Both the position numbers and the translations under genes were made by a program. Positions 43,047 through 51,406 of a stretch of DNA of 64,000 nucleotides are shown one piece after another. Origin of the DNA: Rhizobiales bacterium GAS188. GTDB taxonomy: Bacteria > Pseudomonadota > Alphaproteobacteria > Rhizobiales > Beijerinckiaceae. The DNA is taken from assembly GCA_900104855.1 (NCBI GenBank), contig FNSS01000001.1, positions 3,348,001 to 3,412,000 of the forward strand. Direction: 5' to 3'. Every line of letters starts with the position of its first letter. Position 1 is the stretch's first letter. Under the pieces are notes generated by a model that worked only from the letters and a program-made list of their open reading frames with translations, did not search any database and was not told the DNA's origin.

Positions 43047-44438
43047 TCACCCCGCGGGCGGCTTCGGCCAGGGGTGCTGCGCCGGACGCGCCTCCTCGTA
43101 CCAGCGGGCGATCTGCAGCACGCCGACATCGTCGAAGCGGTGCCCGGCGATCTGCAGGCCGATCGGCAAGCCGTCTTCGGTGTAGCCGCAATTGATCGAG
43201 GCGGCCGGCTGTTCCGACATATTGTAGGGGACCGTGAAGGCGATGTGGTCGAGCGGATGCTCCGGATCGTTGGTCGGACAGGGCAGCTCGGCCGAATAGG
43301 TCGGCACCGGTGATACCGGCGACAGCACATAATCGTAAGGCTGGCAGGCAGCGACCGCGGCCTGGCGCGTCGCGACGGTCTGGCTGAAATCCTTGAAGGT
43401 CTTGGTGCCGCTGAAGGGCGCGGCCGACATCGCCCATTGGACGATGAAGGGCAGCGCCTTGGCGCGCCTCACCTCGGGCAAAGCTGAGACGTCGAGATAT
43501 GCGCGCATGCGCCAGAAATGATCGAGCCCGTCGAGCATCTCGCGGGTGAAGAAGGGCTGCATGGGCTCGACGATGGCGCCGGCGAGCGCGAAGGTCCGGG
43601 CCGCGGCCTCGATGGCGGCGCGCACGCGCGGCTCGACCGGCATGCCGCAACCCGCATCGAGGAGGAGCCCGATGCGCAGGCCCTTCGGGGCGCGTGCCGG
43701 CGCCTCCCAGTCGAGACGCTGGGGCGGCAAGCTCATATGGTCGCGCGCATCGGGCTTGGACAGCACGCTCATCAACAGCGCCGAATCCGCCACCTTGCGC
43801 GTCATCGGCCCCGCCACGCGCCCGATATAGGGCGGGTCGATGGGGATACGTCCGAGGCTCGGCTTCAGCGTGAAAATGCCGCACCATGAGGCCGGCAGCC
43901 GCACCGAACCGCCGATATCGGTGCCGATATGCAGAGGTCCGTAGCCGGCCGCCGCCGCGGCGCCGGCGCCCGCCGAGGAGCCGCCCGGATTCTTGGCGAG
44001 GTTCCAGGGGTTGCGCGTCAGCGGATGGAAGCTCGACAGGCCCGAGGAGAGCATGCCGTAATCCGGCATGGTGGTCTTGCCGAGGATGATGGCGCCGGCC
44101 TCGCGGACGCGCGCGGCTGGCGGTGCGTCGGCGGGGGCGGGGGAATGGTCGGAGGCCATGGTGCCGAGCGGCACCGGCACGCCTTTGGTCGCGATATTCT
44201 CCTTGATGGTGATCGGCACGCCGTCGAGCGCACCTTTCGGCTCAGCATGCCGCCAGCGCGCCTCCGATTCGGATGCGCCCGCAAGCGCCCCTTCCGGATC
44301 GAGGCGATAGGTCGCCTTGAGATGCGGTTCCCAGCGCTCGATATGGTCGAGCACGGCGCGCGTCACCTCGACGGGAGACAGCGTTTTCGCCCGATAGCCG
44401 GCGAGAAGGTCAAGGGCGGAAAGCTCGTGAAGCGACAT
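43047..44438 (-). CDS. Amidase-signature family hydrolase
   Basis: 463-residue amidase with the Ser-cisSer-Lys triad: lysine in PITIKENIATKG, cis-serine in NPGGSSAGAGAA and nucleophile serine in GTDIGGSVRLPAS. Members hydrolyse aliphatic or aromatic amides; the non-GatA context (no gatBC) argues against tRNA amidotransferase. ATG 44438 gives the standard MSLHELSALDLL start; the upstream frame extension has no family similarity. It is convergent with pcaHG across a repeat element. An aromatic amide feeding protocatechuate is possible but speculative. Confidence 0.9.
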   Translation of the reverse strand: MSLHELSALDLLAGYRAKTLSPVEVTRAVLDHIERWEPHLKATYRLDPEGALAGASESEARWRHAEPKGALDGVPITIKENIATKGVPVPLGTMASDHSPAPADAPPAARVREAGAIILGKTTMPDYGMLSSGLSSFHPLTRNPWNLAKNPGGSSAGAGAAAAAGYGPLHIGTDIGGSVRLPASWCGIFTLKPSLGRIPIDPPYIGRVAGPMTRKVADSALLMSVLSKPDARDHMSLPPQRLDWEAPARAPKGLRIGLLLDAGCGMPVEPRVRAAIEAAARTFALAGAIVEPMQPFFTREMLDGLDHFWRMRAYLDVSALPEVRRAKALPFIVQWAMSAAPFSGTKTFKDFSQTVATRQAAVAACQPYDYVLSPVSPVPTYSAELPCPTNDPEHPLDHIAFTVPYNMSEQPAASINCGYTEDGLPIGLQIAGHRFDDVGVLQIARWYEEARPAQHPWPKPPAG

Positions 44439-44625
44439 GGATCTAAGGCTCGGATCTAAGGCTCGAAATGGCTGCGGAACAGCGCGTCGGCGCAGGCGGG
44501 AACGCCCATCCTGCCACGGCTGATGCCGATCTGCCACTCTTGAAACCGCATCAGCCGCCCCCAAGATTCAGGCGCGGCTGAGCAATTATATGCTCGCTGA
44601 GACTGCCATCCGAGAGGAGATTTCG

Positions 44626-45081
44626 ATGGTCAATTGTTCGTATGCCGGAGATCGGGGCTTTCGCGGCTTTCGACCTCTCGAGCTTGTGGCGATGATCCTC
44701 GGCTTCGTGTTCTTCTGGCCGATCGGCCTCGCAATCCTGGTGTTCAAGCTGTGCGGCGGCCGGTTCCCGCGTTTCGCGGGCTCGGCATGGCACAACGAGC
44801 CATCGATGAACGGTCCCTGGAGCCATGCGAGCTCGGCCTGGTCGGGCTGGCAAGGTGGCTGGCAGGGCGGCTGGCAAGGATCGCGCAGCCAGAACTCGGC
44901 TTTCGACGAGTATAAGCGCTCGACGCTCGAGCGGCTCGAGGCCGAAAGGCGCAAGCTCGCCGAGGAAGAGCGCGCCTTCGCCGATTTCCTGCGCGAATTG
45001 CGCAGCGCCCGCGATCGCGAGGAGTTCGACCGCTTCATGCAGTCGCGCCGCCAGCAGAGTCCGGGCCCGACGCAAGGCTGA
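44626..45081 (+). CDS. DUF2852 small membrane protein
   Basis: 151 residues. One hydrophobic helix (LELVAMILGFVFFWPIGLAILVF, about 19-41) is followed by a Trp/Gly-rich stretch with three GWQG units and a charged coiled-coil-like C-terminus rich in Arg and Glu (ERLEAERRKLAEEERAFADF). This arrangement is the alphaproteobacterial DUF2852 family, function unknown. ATG 44626 follows GAGAGGAG. The GWQG units are encoded by a 12-bp tandem repeat near 44846-44881. It is divergent from the amidase gene. Confidence 0.8.
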   Translation: MVNCSYAGDRGFRGFRPLELVAMILGFVFFWPIGLAILVFKLCGGRFPRFAGSAWHNEPSMNGPWSHASSAWSGWQGGWQGGWQGSRSQNSAFDEYKRSTLERLEAERRKLAEEERAFADFLRELRSARDREEFDRFMQSRRQQSPGPTQG

Positions 45082-45095
45082 TCTACGCCTCCTTC

Positions 45096-45267
45096 CCTTC
45101 TCCCGCCCTTTCGCGGGAGAAGGTGCCGAGGCGAAGCCGAGGCGGATGAGAGACGGAGGTGAAGCGCAAAAGCTTAAAGCGAAGACCTTGCGCCCTCATC
45201 CGCCCTCACTACGCAAAGTCTTTCTATTCAGGACTCGCACCTTCTCCCGCGAAAGAGCGGGAGAAGG
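45096..45267. repeat. CCTTCTCCCGC-family inverted repeat element
   Basis: A 172-bp element with CCTTCTCCCGCCC...GCGGGAGAAGG hairpins at both ends, carrying GTGCCGAGGCGAAGCCGAGG and CGGATGAG at the left and CCCTCATCCGCCCTCACTACGC inside, closely matching 18494-18632. It fills the gap between the DUF2852 gene and the convergent CGNR regulator. Confidence 0.8.
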
Positions 45268-45276
45268 AAAATCAGT

Positions 45277-45999
45277 TCAGCGCCCGGCTTCGGTAACCGC
45301 TTCGGCCTGGAATTTCAGCCGCCGGTAATGCGCCTTGGCCTTGGCGCGATTGCCGCAGACGCTCATCTCGCACCAGCGGCGCGAACGGTTCTTGGTCATG
45401 TCGAAGAACACCCAGCCGCAATGCTCGCCCGGGCATTGCTTGAGCCGTGCCGGATCTCCCTCGCGCAACACACCGACCGCCGATAGCGTGATCGGGCCGA
45501 GGATCGTCTCGGGGATCGGCTCGGCCGTCGGCCAGCGCCAGCGCGCGCCTTCGCTCTTCATCTCGATCGACGCCTTGGCGAGCGTTGCGGCGCAACGCGC
45601 CGACAGCAAGGCGAGGTCGGCCTGATCCGGCTCCCGGCGCCGCGCGACCGCGCAGGCGATGCGGTGCACCGCCTCCCGCAGCGACAGCGCATCGCGCAGC
45701 AGCCCGGTGAAGGCCCGGTCGCTGGCCGCAACCCTCTCCCTCAGCCGTGCCTGCGTCGCCTGGTCCACGATGCCGGCATGGCCCGCCCAGGTCACGACAT
45801 CGGCGGGGGTGCGTAGATGATCGAGATGGCGTTCTCCGCCTCGCCCGCTCGACGTGTTGGCGAAGTCGAGCGCCAGCCCGCCGGCCACAAGCACCAGCGA
45901 CCCCGCCCGGGACGATCCTTCCCGCGAAGATCCTTCCCGTGGAGATCCCTCGCGTGGAGATTTGGCGACGATCTCGTTCGCATCGGATGAGGTCGCCAT
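45277..45999 (-). CDS. CGNR zinc-finger (ABATE domain) transcriptional regulator
   Basis: 240 residues. The N-terminal ABATE domain includes GGLALDFANTSSGRGGERHLDHL, the family's signature start, and the C-terminal CGNR finger is CPGEHCGWVFFDMTKNRSRR followed by WCEMSVCGNRAKAKAHYRR, with four cysteines binding zinc. Members are putative stress or catabolite regulators. Oddity: residues about 14-30 are a tandem pentapeptide (PREGS, SREGS) made by 15-bp DNA repeats. It ends at a repeat element. Confidence 0.9.
   Translation of the reverse strand: MATSSDANEIVAKSPREGSPREGSSREGSSRAGSLVLVAGGLALDFANTSSGRGGERHLDHLRTPADVVTWAGHAGIVDQATQARLRERVAASDRAFTGLLRDALSLREAVHRIACAVARRREPDQADLALLSARCAATLAKASIEMKSEGARWRWPTAEPIPETILGPITLSAVGVLREGDPARLKQCPGEHCGWVFFDMTKNRSRRWCEMSVCGNRAKAKAHYRRLKFQAEAVTEAGR
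45914..45958. repeat. Three 15-bp tandem repeats in the CGNR gene
   Basis: Units GATCCTTCCCGCGAA, GATCCTTCCCGTGGA and GATCCCTCGCGTGGA, in frame, coding on the minus strand for the pentapeptides SREGS/PREGS at the N-terminus of the regulator, before the ABATE domain. Confidence 0.9.
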
Positions 46000-46095
46000 C
46001 TGGACACGCTCCGTAATCTAACCACCTAAAACAGCTTTACCGAGAATGTATCTTGCGCTTAGATCAAACTGTCAAACCATATTTTGGAGGTTAGG

Positions 46096-47214
46096 ATGAG
46101 CAGAACTGGATGGATGGCCGCCATGGTCGCCGCGTCGGTCGCGGTGATGACGGGCTCGGCCATGGCCGATGTGACGATCGCCGTGAACGGGCCGATCACG
46201 GGTCCCTATGCGGTGTTTGGCGACCAGATGAAGCGCGGTGCAGAATTCGCCACGGCCGAGATCAACGCCAAGGGCGGCCTGCTCGGCCAGCAGATCAAGG
46301 TGCTGGTGGGCGACGATGCCTGCGACCCGAAGCAGGCTGTCTCGGTTGCCAACAAGGACGTCACGGAGGGCGTGAAGGTCGTCATCGGCCATTATTGCTC
46401 GGGCTCGTCGATCCCGGCCTCGGCCGTCTATCAGGAATCCAATCTGCTGCAGATCACCCCAGCCTCGACCAACCCGAAATTCACCGACGAGGCCGCCGCC
46501 AAGGGGTGGTGGAATGTGTTTCGCACCTGCGGCCGCGACGACACCCAGGGCATCACCGATGCGCGCTTCCTCGTCTCGCATTACAAGGGCAAGCGCATCG
46601 CCGTCCTGCACGACAAGTCGCCCTATGGCAAAGGGCTCGCCGACGAGACCGTCAAGGGCCTGGAGAAGGCGAGCGTGAAGCCGGCTATGTACGAGGCCTA
46701 TAATCCCGGCGAGAAGGACTACACGGCCATCATCACGCGCCTGAAATCCGAGAAGATCGATGCCGTCTTCGTCGGCGGCTATCACACCGAAGTGGGCCTG
46801 ATGCTGCGCGAGTCGCAGGATGCCGGTTTCAAGGGGCAGTGGATGTCGGGCGACGCCAATGCCACCGATGAGCTGCGCGCCATTGCGGGCGCCTCGAGCG
46901 ACGGCTTCCTGATGACCTTCGGGCCGGATCAGCGCAACAACCCGGCCGCCAAGGACATCGTCGCGGCAATGCGCAAGACGGGCTTCGATCCGGAGGGCTA
47001 TACGCTCTACACGGTCGCGGCCGTGCAGGTCTGGGCGGCGGCCGTCAAGACCGCCGGCACCTACGACGCCAAGAAGGTCGCCGAGCAGATCCGCGGCAAG
47101 AGCTTTGACACCGTGATCGGCAAGCTCACCTATGACAATAAGGGCGACATCCTCGATCCGAAATATGTCGTCTATGGCTGGAAGGACGGCAAATACACCG
47201 AATACACGCAGTGA
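46096..47214 (+). CDS. Branched-chain amino acid-type ABC substrate-binding protein (LivK-like)
   Basis: 372-residue periplasmic binding protein with Sec signal (WMAAMVAASVAVMTGSAMA). The mature protein begins DVTIAVNGPITGPYAVFGDQ, and HYCSGSSIPASAVYQ with NLLQITPASTNPKFTD marks the LivK/LivJ ligand loop with a disulfide-type Cys pair (DDACDPKQA and HYC). ATG 46096 follows TTTGGAGGTTAGG. No permease or ATPase genes are adjacent, so it must pair with a transporter elsewhere. A hairpin follows the stop at 47247. Confidence 0.93.
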   Translation: MSRTGWMAAMVAASVAVMTGSAMADVTIAVNGPITGPYAVFGDQMKRGAEFATAEINAKGGLLGQQIKVLVGDDACDPKQAVSVANKDVTEGVKVVIGHYCSGSSIPASAVYQESNLLQITPASTNPKFTDEAAAKGWWNVFRTCGRDDTQGITDARFLVSHYKGKRIAVLHDKSPYGKGLADETVKGLEKASVKPAMYEAYNPGEKDYTAIITRLKSEKIDAVFVGGYHTEVGLMLRESQDAGFKGQWMSGDANATDELRAIAGASSDGFLMTFGPDQRNNPAAKDIVAAMRKTGFDPEGYTLYTVAAVQVWAAAVKTAGTYDAKKVAEQIRGKSFDTVIGKLTYDNKGDILDPKYVVYGWKDGKYTEYTQ

Positions 47215-47246
47215 TTTGAGGGGCTACTCCGTCGCCGTTGCGAGGC

Positions 47247-47278
47247 CTATTCGCCGCGCCGAAAGGCGCGGCGAATAG
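47247..47278. terminator. Strong GAAA-capped hairpin after the LivK-like gene
   Basis: Perfect 14-bp stem CTATTCGCCGCGCC/GGCGCGGCGAATAG with a GAAA tetraloop, 33 bp after the stop. It has no T run but is the most stable simple hairpin seen in the window. The rest of 47279-47510 holds a short tandem repeat near 47296-47337 and no gene. Confidence 0.7.
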
Positions 47279-47510
47279 CACTCTCCGGCGATCATGCTGC
47301 GAATTGCAGGCTGCGAATTGCGAGCTGAGAATTCCTGGCGCGCAGTTTCCCGAGCCGTGCTAGGAAACATCCCGACGTCGCAACCGGGCCGTGCCGACGA
47401 GCAGCTTCGTCGGTTACGCGTCGGGTCCGACTCAGCGCCGCGCCGGGACGACCGTTCCGGCGTGTCGCAGTCGCAGCATTGCAGTCGTATCAGTGACGGA
47501 GAACGATGCC

Positions 47511-47999
47511 ATGACTTCATCGATCAGGCGCCTTCTCGGGGTGATGGCGCTCGCCGCCGTCGCGGCGCTGGCTTCCCTGACGCCGGCCGCCGCGCAATCG
47601 CGGGTCGGAACGTTGAGTTGTGACACTTCGGGTGGAATAGGCTTGATCATCACCTCGCAGGAGCGCCTGAATTGCACCTTCGAGGGCATTGGCGGGCGCA
47701 TCGAGGGATATTACGGCTCGATCAGCAAGTTCGGCATCGATCTCGGTGCGACGAGCCAGGGCGTGATCGTCTGGCAGGTCGTGGCACCGACGAGCGATTT
47801 CGGTCCCTGGGCGCTCGAGGGCGATTATGTCGGTGCCTCGGCACAGGCGACGGCCGGTGTCGGCGCCAGCGCCAATGCGTTGGTCGGCGGCTTCAATCGC
47901 GCCTTCAGCCTGCAGCCCCTCTCCATCGGAGCCCAGACCGGCCTGAACCTCGCGGTCGGCGTCGCCAATCTCACTCTCATCGGCCGGCGCGGGCGATGA
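47511..47999 (+). CDS. DUF992 secreted protein
   Basis: 162 residues with a Sec signal (LLGVMALAAVAALASLTPAAAQ, cleavage near residue 29). The mature part VGTLSCDTSGGIGLIITSQERLNC and FGIDLGATSQGVIVWQVVAPT follows the DUF992 pattern, with a conserved Cys pair and a glycine-rich beta-sheet, and ends LNLAVGVANLTL. DUF992 proteins are alphaproteobacterial and of unknown function. ATG 47511 follows ACGGAGAAC. A terminator lies at 48037. Confidence 0.85.
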   Translation: MTSSIRRLLGVMALAAVAALASLTPAAAQSRVGTLSCDTSGGIGLIITSQERLNCTFEGIGGRIEGYYGSISKFGIDLGATSQGVIVWQVVAPTSDFGPWALEGDYVGASAQATAGVGASANALVGGFNRAFSLQPLSIGAQTGLNLAVGVANLTLIGRRGR

Positions 48000-48036
48000 C
48001 GTTTTCGGATCGCGCCTGATTTCCGAATCGATGAAG

Positions 48037-48060
48037 GGCTCGGCGCAAGCCGGGCTTTTT
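48037..48060 (+). terminator. Intrinsic terminator after the DUF992 gene
   Basis: Stem GGCTCGGC/GCCGGGCT (two G-T wobbles allowed) with a GCAA loop and then TTTT, 38 bp after the stop. It is the only hairpin in the window with a proper T run. Confidence 0.8.
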
Positions 48061-48231
48061 CGTGATGCTCCCGGCTGGGAGATGCTCGGCAGATCTTCGG
48101 CGGCTTTCGTCCCATTCTGAGGATTTCGGGCCTTTGTGCCGACGCGGCCATGGGCTACAAATTGGCATTCCTGGTCGCCGGCGGAGTGTGGTGGCGTCGG
48201 ACGGCTTCAAAGACGTACCCAGGAGGCTGCG

Positions 48232-49080
48232 ATGAGCATGAAGGCAATCCTCGTTCCGCTCGAACAGAATGATTACACCCAGTCGGTCCTGACTTGCTCT
48301 CATCTGCTCGCCGGTCGGTTCGGCGGTCACATCCAGGGCTTCGCCTTCTTCCCGATGTATGAGGTCTATGGCTTCGGCGACATGACCCCCCTCTGGGTCA
48401 CCGAAGGGCGACCCTCGGAGGAGCTCGCCGGCGAGGCCCGCAAGGTCTTCGATCGCTTCATGCGCCAAGACTTCCCGCAACAGGATCAGCCGACCGAAGC
48501 CACCAATGCCGGCCAGGTCTCGTTCAGCTGGCTGACCGAGGCCGATCCCGGAGATATCTTCGTTGCCAGCCATGCACGTGTCTTCGACCTCACCGTCCTC
48601 GGACGACCGGGCTATGATCCCTCGGGCCCACGATCCTCCACGCTCGAGGCCGTGCTGTTCGAGAGCGGGCGGCCTTGCCTGATCGCACCGCCGACACCAC
48701 CGCGCCAGCTCGGCGAGAATATCCTCATCGCCTGGAACCGCAGCACCGAGACGGCGGTCGCGGTCGCCCACGCCATGCCGCTCTTGCATGACGCCAAACG
48801 CGTGACCGTGCTGACGGTCGAAGGCGGCTCGGTGCCGGGCCCCAGCGGCGAGCAGCTGGCCGCCGGCCTCAAGCTCAACGGCATCGATTCGCAAGCCGTC
48901 ACGATCGGCCCCGGCAAGCGCTCGAGCGGCGAGATGATCCTGGATTACGCGACTTCGATCGGCGCCGACCTCCTGATCAAGGGCGCCTATACGCAAAGCC
49001 GACTACGGCAGATGATCTTCGGGGGTGCCACCAGCCATATCCTGGCCAAGGCCGGGCTTCCGGTCTTCATGGCGCGCTGA
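48232..49080 (+). CDS. Universal stress protein (tandem Usp domains)
   Basis: 282 residues with two Usp domains (about 1-140 and 150-282). The second has the ATP-binding motif GAYTQSRLRQMIFGGATSHIL, with the G-x2-G-like and G-x-T/S pattern at its end; the first domain is less conserved and may be structural. MKAILVPLEQNDYTQSVL and NILIAWNRSTETAVAVAHAM are the two domain starts. ATG 48232 follows CAGGAGG. Gene context gives no partner; role is general stress response. Confidence 0.9.
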   Translation: MSMKAILVPLEQNDYTQSVLTCSHLLAGRFGGHIQGFAFFPMYEVYGFGDMTPLWVTEGRPSEELAGEARKVFDRFMRQDFPQQDQPTEATNAGQVSFSWLTEADPGDIFVASHARVFDLTVLGRPGYDPSGPRSSTLEAVLFESGRPCLIAPPTPPRQLGENILIAWNRSTETAVAVAHAMPLLHDAKRVTVLTVEGGSVPGPSGEQLAAGLKLNGIDSQAVTIGPGKRSSGEMILDYATSIGADLLIKGAYTQSRLRQMIFGGATSHILAKAGLPVFMAR

Positions 49081-49238
49081 TACAACGATAGCGGAGGTCG
49101 CTCCGCGAGACCTCGAACCCAGTCCGCTGTTTCTCTGTCTCACTTTTGGGGTGCACTCCAGGTCGTCTCCGCTGTAAATTCCCTGTTATTAACAGCGGGC
49201 GCCATGCAGCATCGCCTGGGCATCGGCCGCTTGGCCCG

Positions 49239-50624
49239 TCACTTCGCCCCACGCCAGGCGACCCGCCACAGCGAATCATTGCCATCCTCGCTGACCAGCA
49301 AGGCGCCGTCTCGGGCGACGACGACCCCGACCGGCCGGCCCCAGACGCTCGCCTGGTCGGCGACGAAGCCGGTCAGGAAGTCCTGATATTCGCCGCGCGG
49401 CACGCCACGGTCGAGCTTGATGCGCACGACCTTGTAGCCGGTGCGCCGCGAGCGGTTCCAGGAGCCGTGCAGGGCGATGAAGGCATCCCCTTCATAGTCC
49501 TTGGGGAAGGCGGCCGGACCTGTCTGCCCGGCCTCGTAGAAGGTCATAGCGAGCGGGGCCGAATGCGCCTGCAGCAGCACATCAGGCAGCGCGACCTTCT
49601 CGGCGAGGTCGCGCCGCTCGCCCCTGTGGCGCGGATCCTCATTGGCGCCGAGATAGTACCATGGCCAGCCATAGAAGCCGCCCTCCTTGACCCTGGTCAC
49701 ATAGTCAGGCGGCAAATCATCGCCGAGCCCGTCGCGCTCATTGGTCGAGCACCACAGATCGCCGCTCTGCGGATGCAGCGCGAGGCCGACGCAGTTGCGC
49801 AATCCAGTTGCGAAGACACGTTCGTCGCGCCCCTGCGGGTCAAAGACGAGGACATCGGCGCGGTTCTCCTCCTCGCCCCAGGCGGCGCCGAGCGCGTGCC
49901 CGGACAGGAAGCGGGCTTGCTGCTTCCTCGAGCCTGGCCGCATATCCTCCGCGGCGTCCGACTGCGAACCGATCGAGACATACAGGCGCTGACCGTCGGG
50001 CGAAAAGACGAGATCGCGAGTCCAGTGGCCGCCCTCCGAAATCGGCAGCCTGACGACGGGCTCAGGCTGCCCGCGCGCCACGAGATCTCCATTGCCATAT
50101 GGAAAGCGCAAGATCGCGTCCGTGTCGGCCACATAGACCCATTTCGGGTCGGGCCCCGGTGGATAGAAGCCGATGCCGAAGGGCTGCGCGAGGCCCTTGG
50201 CGAAGACCTCGACCTTTTCAGGCGCTGGAGCAGCGTCTGCGGTCCGAATCACCTTGATGCGGCCAGCGGCGCCTTCGGCGAGAAAGATGTCCCCATTCGG
50301 CGCGCGGCGCATGAGGCGCGGCCCCGAAAGACCGGTGAGGAACGGCTCCACCGAAAAGCCGGGCGGCACCTTCAGTCGCGCGCCAGATGGCGCCTTCACC
50401 ATCGCAGGGCCGTTGCCGGCCGAGCGCGTCGCATAAGGTGCGGGCAGATCGGAGGTGGTGATCTTGCGCCGAAGACCCGGCCTGTCTTTCGTCCAATCGC
50501 CGAAGGCCGCAGACCCTGTGAGAAGCGGCTCAGCCTCGCCCGCAGCGGGAGCGGCTTGTTGCGCGGAAACTGCCCCAAGCTGGACGGCCAGCGCCAGCGC
50601 GACGACGGCAAGCTGAGAGCGCAT
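49239..50624 (-). CDS. Secreted PQQ-dependent sugar dehydrogenase-like (sorbosone/glucose dehydrogenase) protein
   Basis: 461 residues with a Sec signal (MRSQLAVVALALAVQLGAVSA). The mature part is a beta-propeller with GFSVEPFLTGLSGPRLMRRA, GDIFLAEGAAGRIKVIR, VFAKGLAQPFGIGFYP, RVFATGLRNCVGLALHPQ and the C-terminal FIALHGSWNRSRRTGYKVVR; the HGSWNR motif is a hallmark of the soluble sugar dehydrogenase/sorbosone dehydrogenase family. Such enzymes oxidise aldoses in the periplasm with PQQ, but many homologues are not biochemically tested. It is divergent from the YggT-DUF167-FolD genes. Confidence 0.85.
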   Translation of the reverse strand: MRSQLAVVALALAVQLGAVSAQQAAPAAGEAEPLLTGSAAFGDWTKDRPGLRRKITTSDLPAPYATRSAGNGPAMVKAPSGARLKVPPGFSVEPFLTGLSGPRLMRRAPNGDIFLAEGAAGRIKVIRTADAAPAPEKVEVFAKGLAQPFGIGFYPPGPDPKWVYVADTDAILRFPYGNGDLVARGQPEPVVRLPISEGGHWTRDLVFSPDGQRLYVSIGSQSDAAEDMRPGSRKQQARFLSGHALGAAWGEEENRADVLVFDPQGRDERVFATGLRNCVGLALHPQSGDLWCSTNERDGLGDDLPPDYVTRVKEGGFYGWPWYYLGANEDPRHRGERRDLAEKVALPDVLLQAHSAPLAMTFYEAGQTGPAAFPKDYEGDAFIALHGSWNRSRRTGYKVVRIKLDRGVPRGEYQDFLTGFVADQASVWGRPVGVVVARDGALLVSEDGNDSLWRVAWRGAK

Positions 50625-50772
50625 CGGCGATCTCCGAGAGGATGTCGTGCTTCAAATAAGCCCGATTGCGGCAGGCGCCAGCCGATCACGGACGACATTG
50701 CAAGCCTGGACGCATTGCTCCCTCGCCATGCCCAAGCTAAAAGAGCGCGCCGTTTCATCAGAGTTCATACCC

Positions 50773-51063
50773 ATGCGCGCCATTCTCGACGTCGTTTTCG
50801 CGGTTCTGGACATCTATTGGTTCATCATCATCGCTGCTGCCGTGGTGAGCTGGCTCGTCGCCTTCAATGTGATCAACACACGTAACGAATTCGTGCGCAC
50901 GATCTGGGACACCTTGAACCGGCTCACCGAACCGGTTCTGCGGCCGATCCGGGAGCGGCTGCCGAATATGGGCGGCGTCGATGTTTCCCCCATCATCGTG
51001 CTCCTGATCATCTATTTTCTCGAGCGCTTCATCGCCTACTACATCTATCCTCACGTTTTCTGA
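50773..51063 (+). CDS. YggT-family membrane protein
   Basis: 96 residues, two membrane segments (IIIAAAVVSWLVAFN and VSPIIVLLIIYFLERFI) flanking LNRLTEPVLRPIRERLPNMGGVD, the diagnostic YggT loop. Family members are thought to help in osmotic or membrane-protein functions. ATG 50773 begins MRAILDVVFAVLDIYW. It is followed 10 bp later by a DUF167 gene and then folD; this order is common in alphaproteobacteria. Confidence 0.92.
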   Translation: MRAILDVVFAVLDIYWFIIIAAAVVSWLVAFNVINTRNEFVRTIWDTLNRLTEPVLRPIRERLPNMGGVDVSPIIVLLIIYFLERFIAYYIYPHVF

Positions 51064-51073
51064 CGACCCGGTT

Positions 51074-51406
51074 ATGTCGGACGCGCATCTGCGCCTCGAG
51101 GTGCGCCTGACGCCCCGCGCGGCGCGCGACGCCATCGAGGGCGAGACGCTGCTCTCCGATGGCCGCCTCGTGCTGGCCGCACGGGTGCGGGCACTTCCGC
51201 AGGACGGGGCCGCCAACGAAGCGCTCATCCGGCTGGTCGCCAAGACCTGCGGCGTGCCCCGCGCCCGCGTCTCGCTCGTGACGGGCGCGAGCTCACGCCT
51301 GAAAACGCTGCGCATCGACGGCGATCCCGTCAGCCTCGCCGCTTCTCTCGGACTCCGGGCCCGGCAAGGCCAGGCCGGCGAGCCGGCGCAGGGGCGGCGC
51401 GCGTGA
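51074..51406 (+). CDS. DUF167 (YggU) family protein
   Basis: 110 residues. The core [39 protein letters not shown] and [19 protein letters not shown] matches the YggU/DUF167 fold; its function is unknown. The stop overlaps the FolD start (GTGA), so the two genes are coupled. Confidence 0.92.
   Translation: MSDAHLRLEVRLTPRAARDAIEGETLLSDGRLVLAARVRALPQDGAANEALIRLVAKTCGVPRARVSLVTGASSRLKTLRIDGDPVSLAASLGLRARQGQAGEPAQGRRA

Noticed and set aside
49169..49198. Inverted repeat CCGCTGT...ACAGCGG with CTGTTATTAACAG inside, between the Usp and sugar-dehydrogenase-like genes
   Set aside because: It may be a terminator or part of a common intergenic repeat, but the loop is long and there is no independent support.
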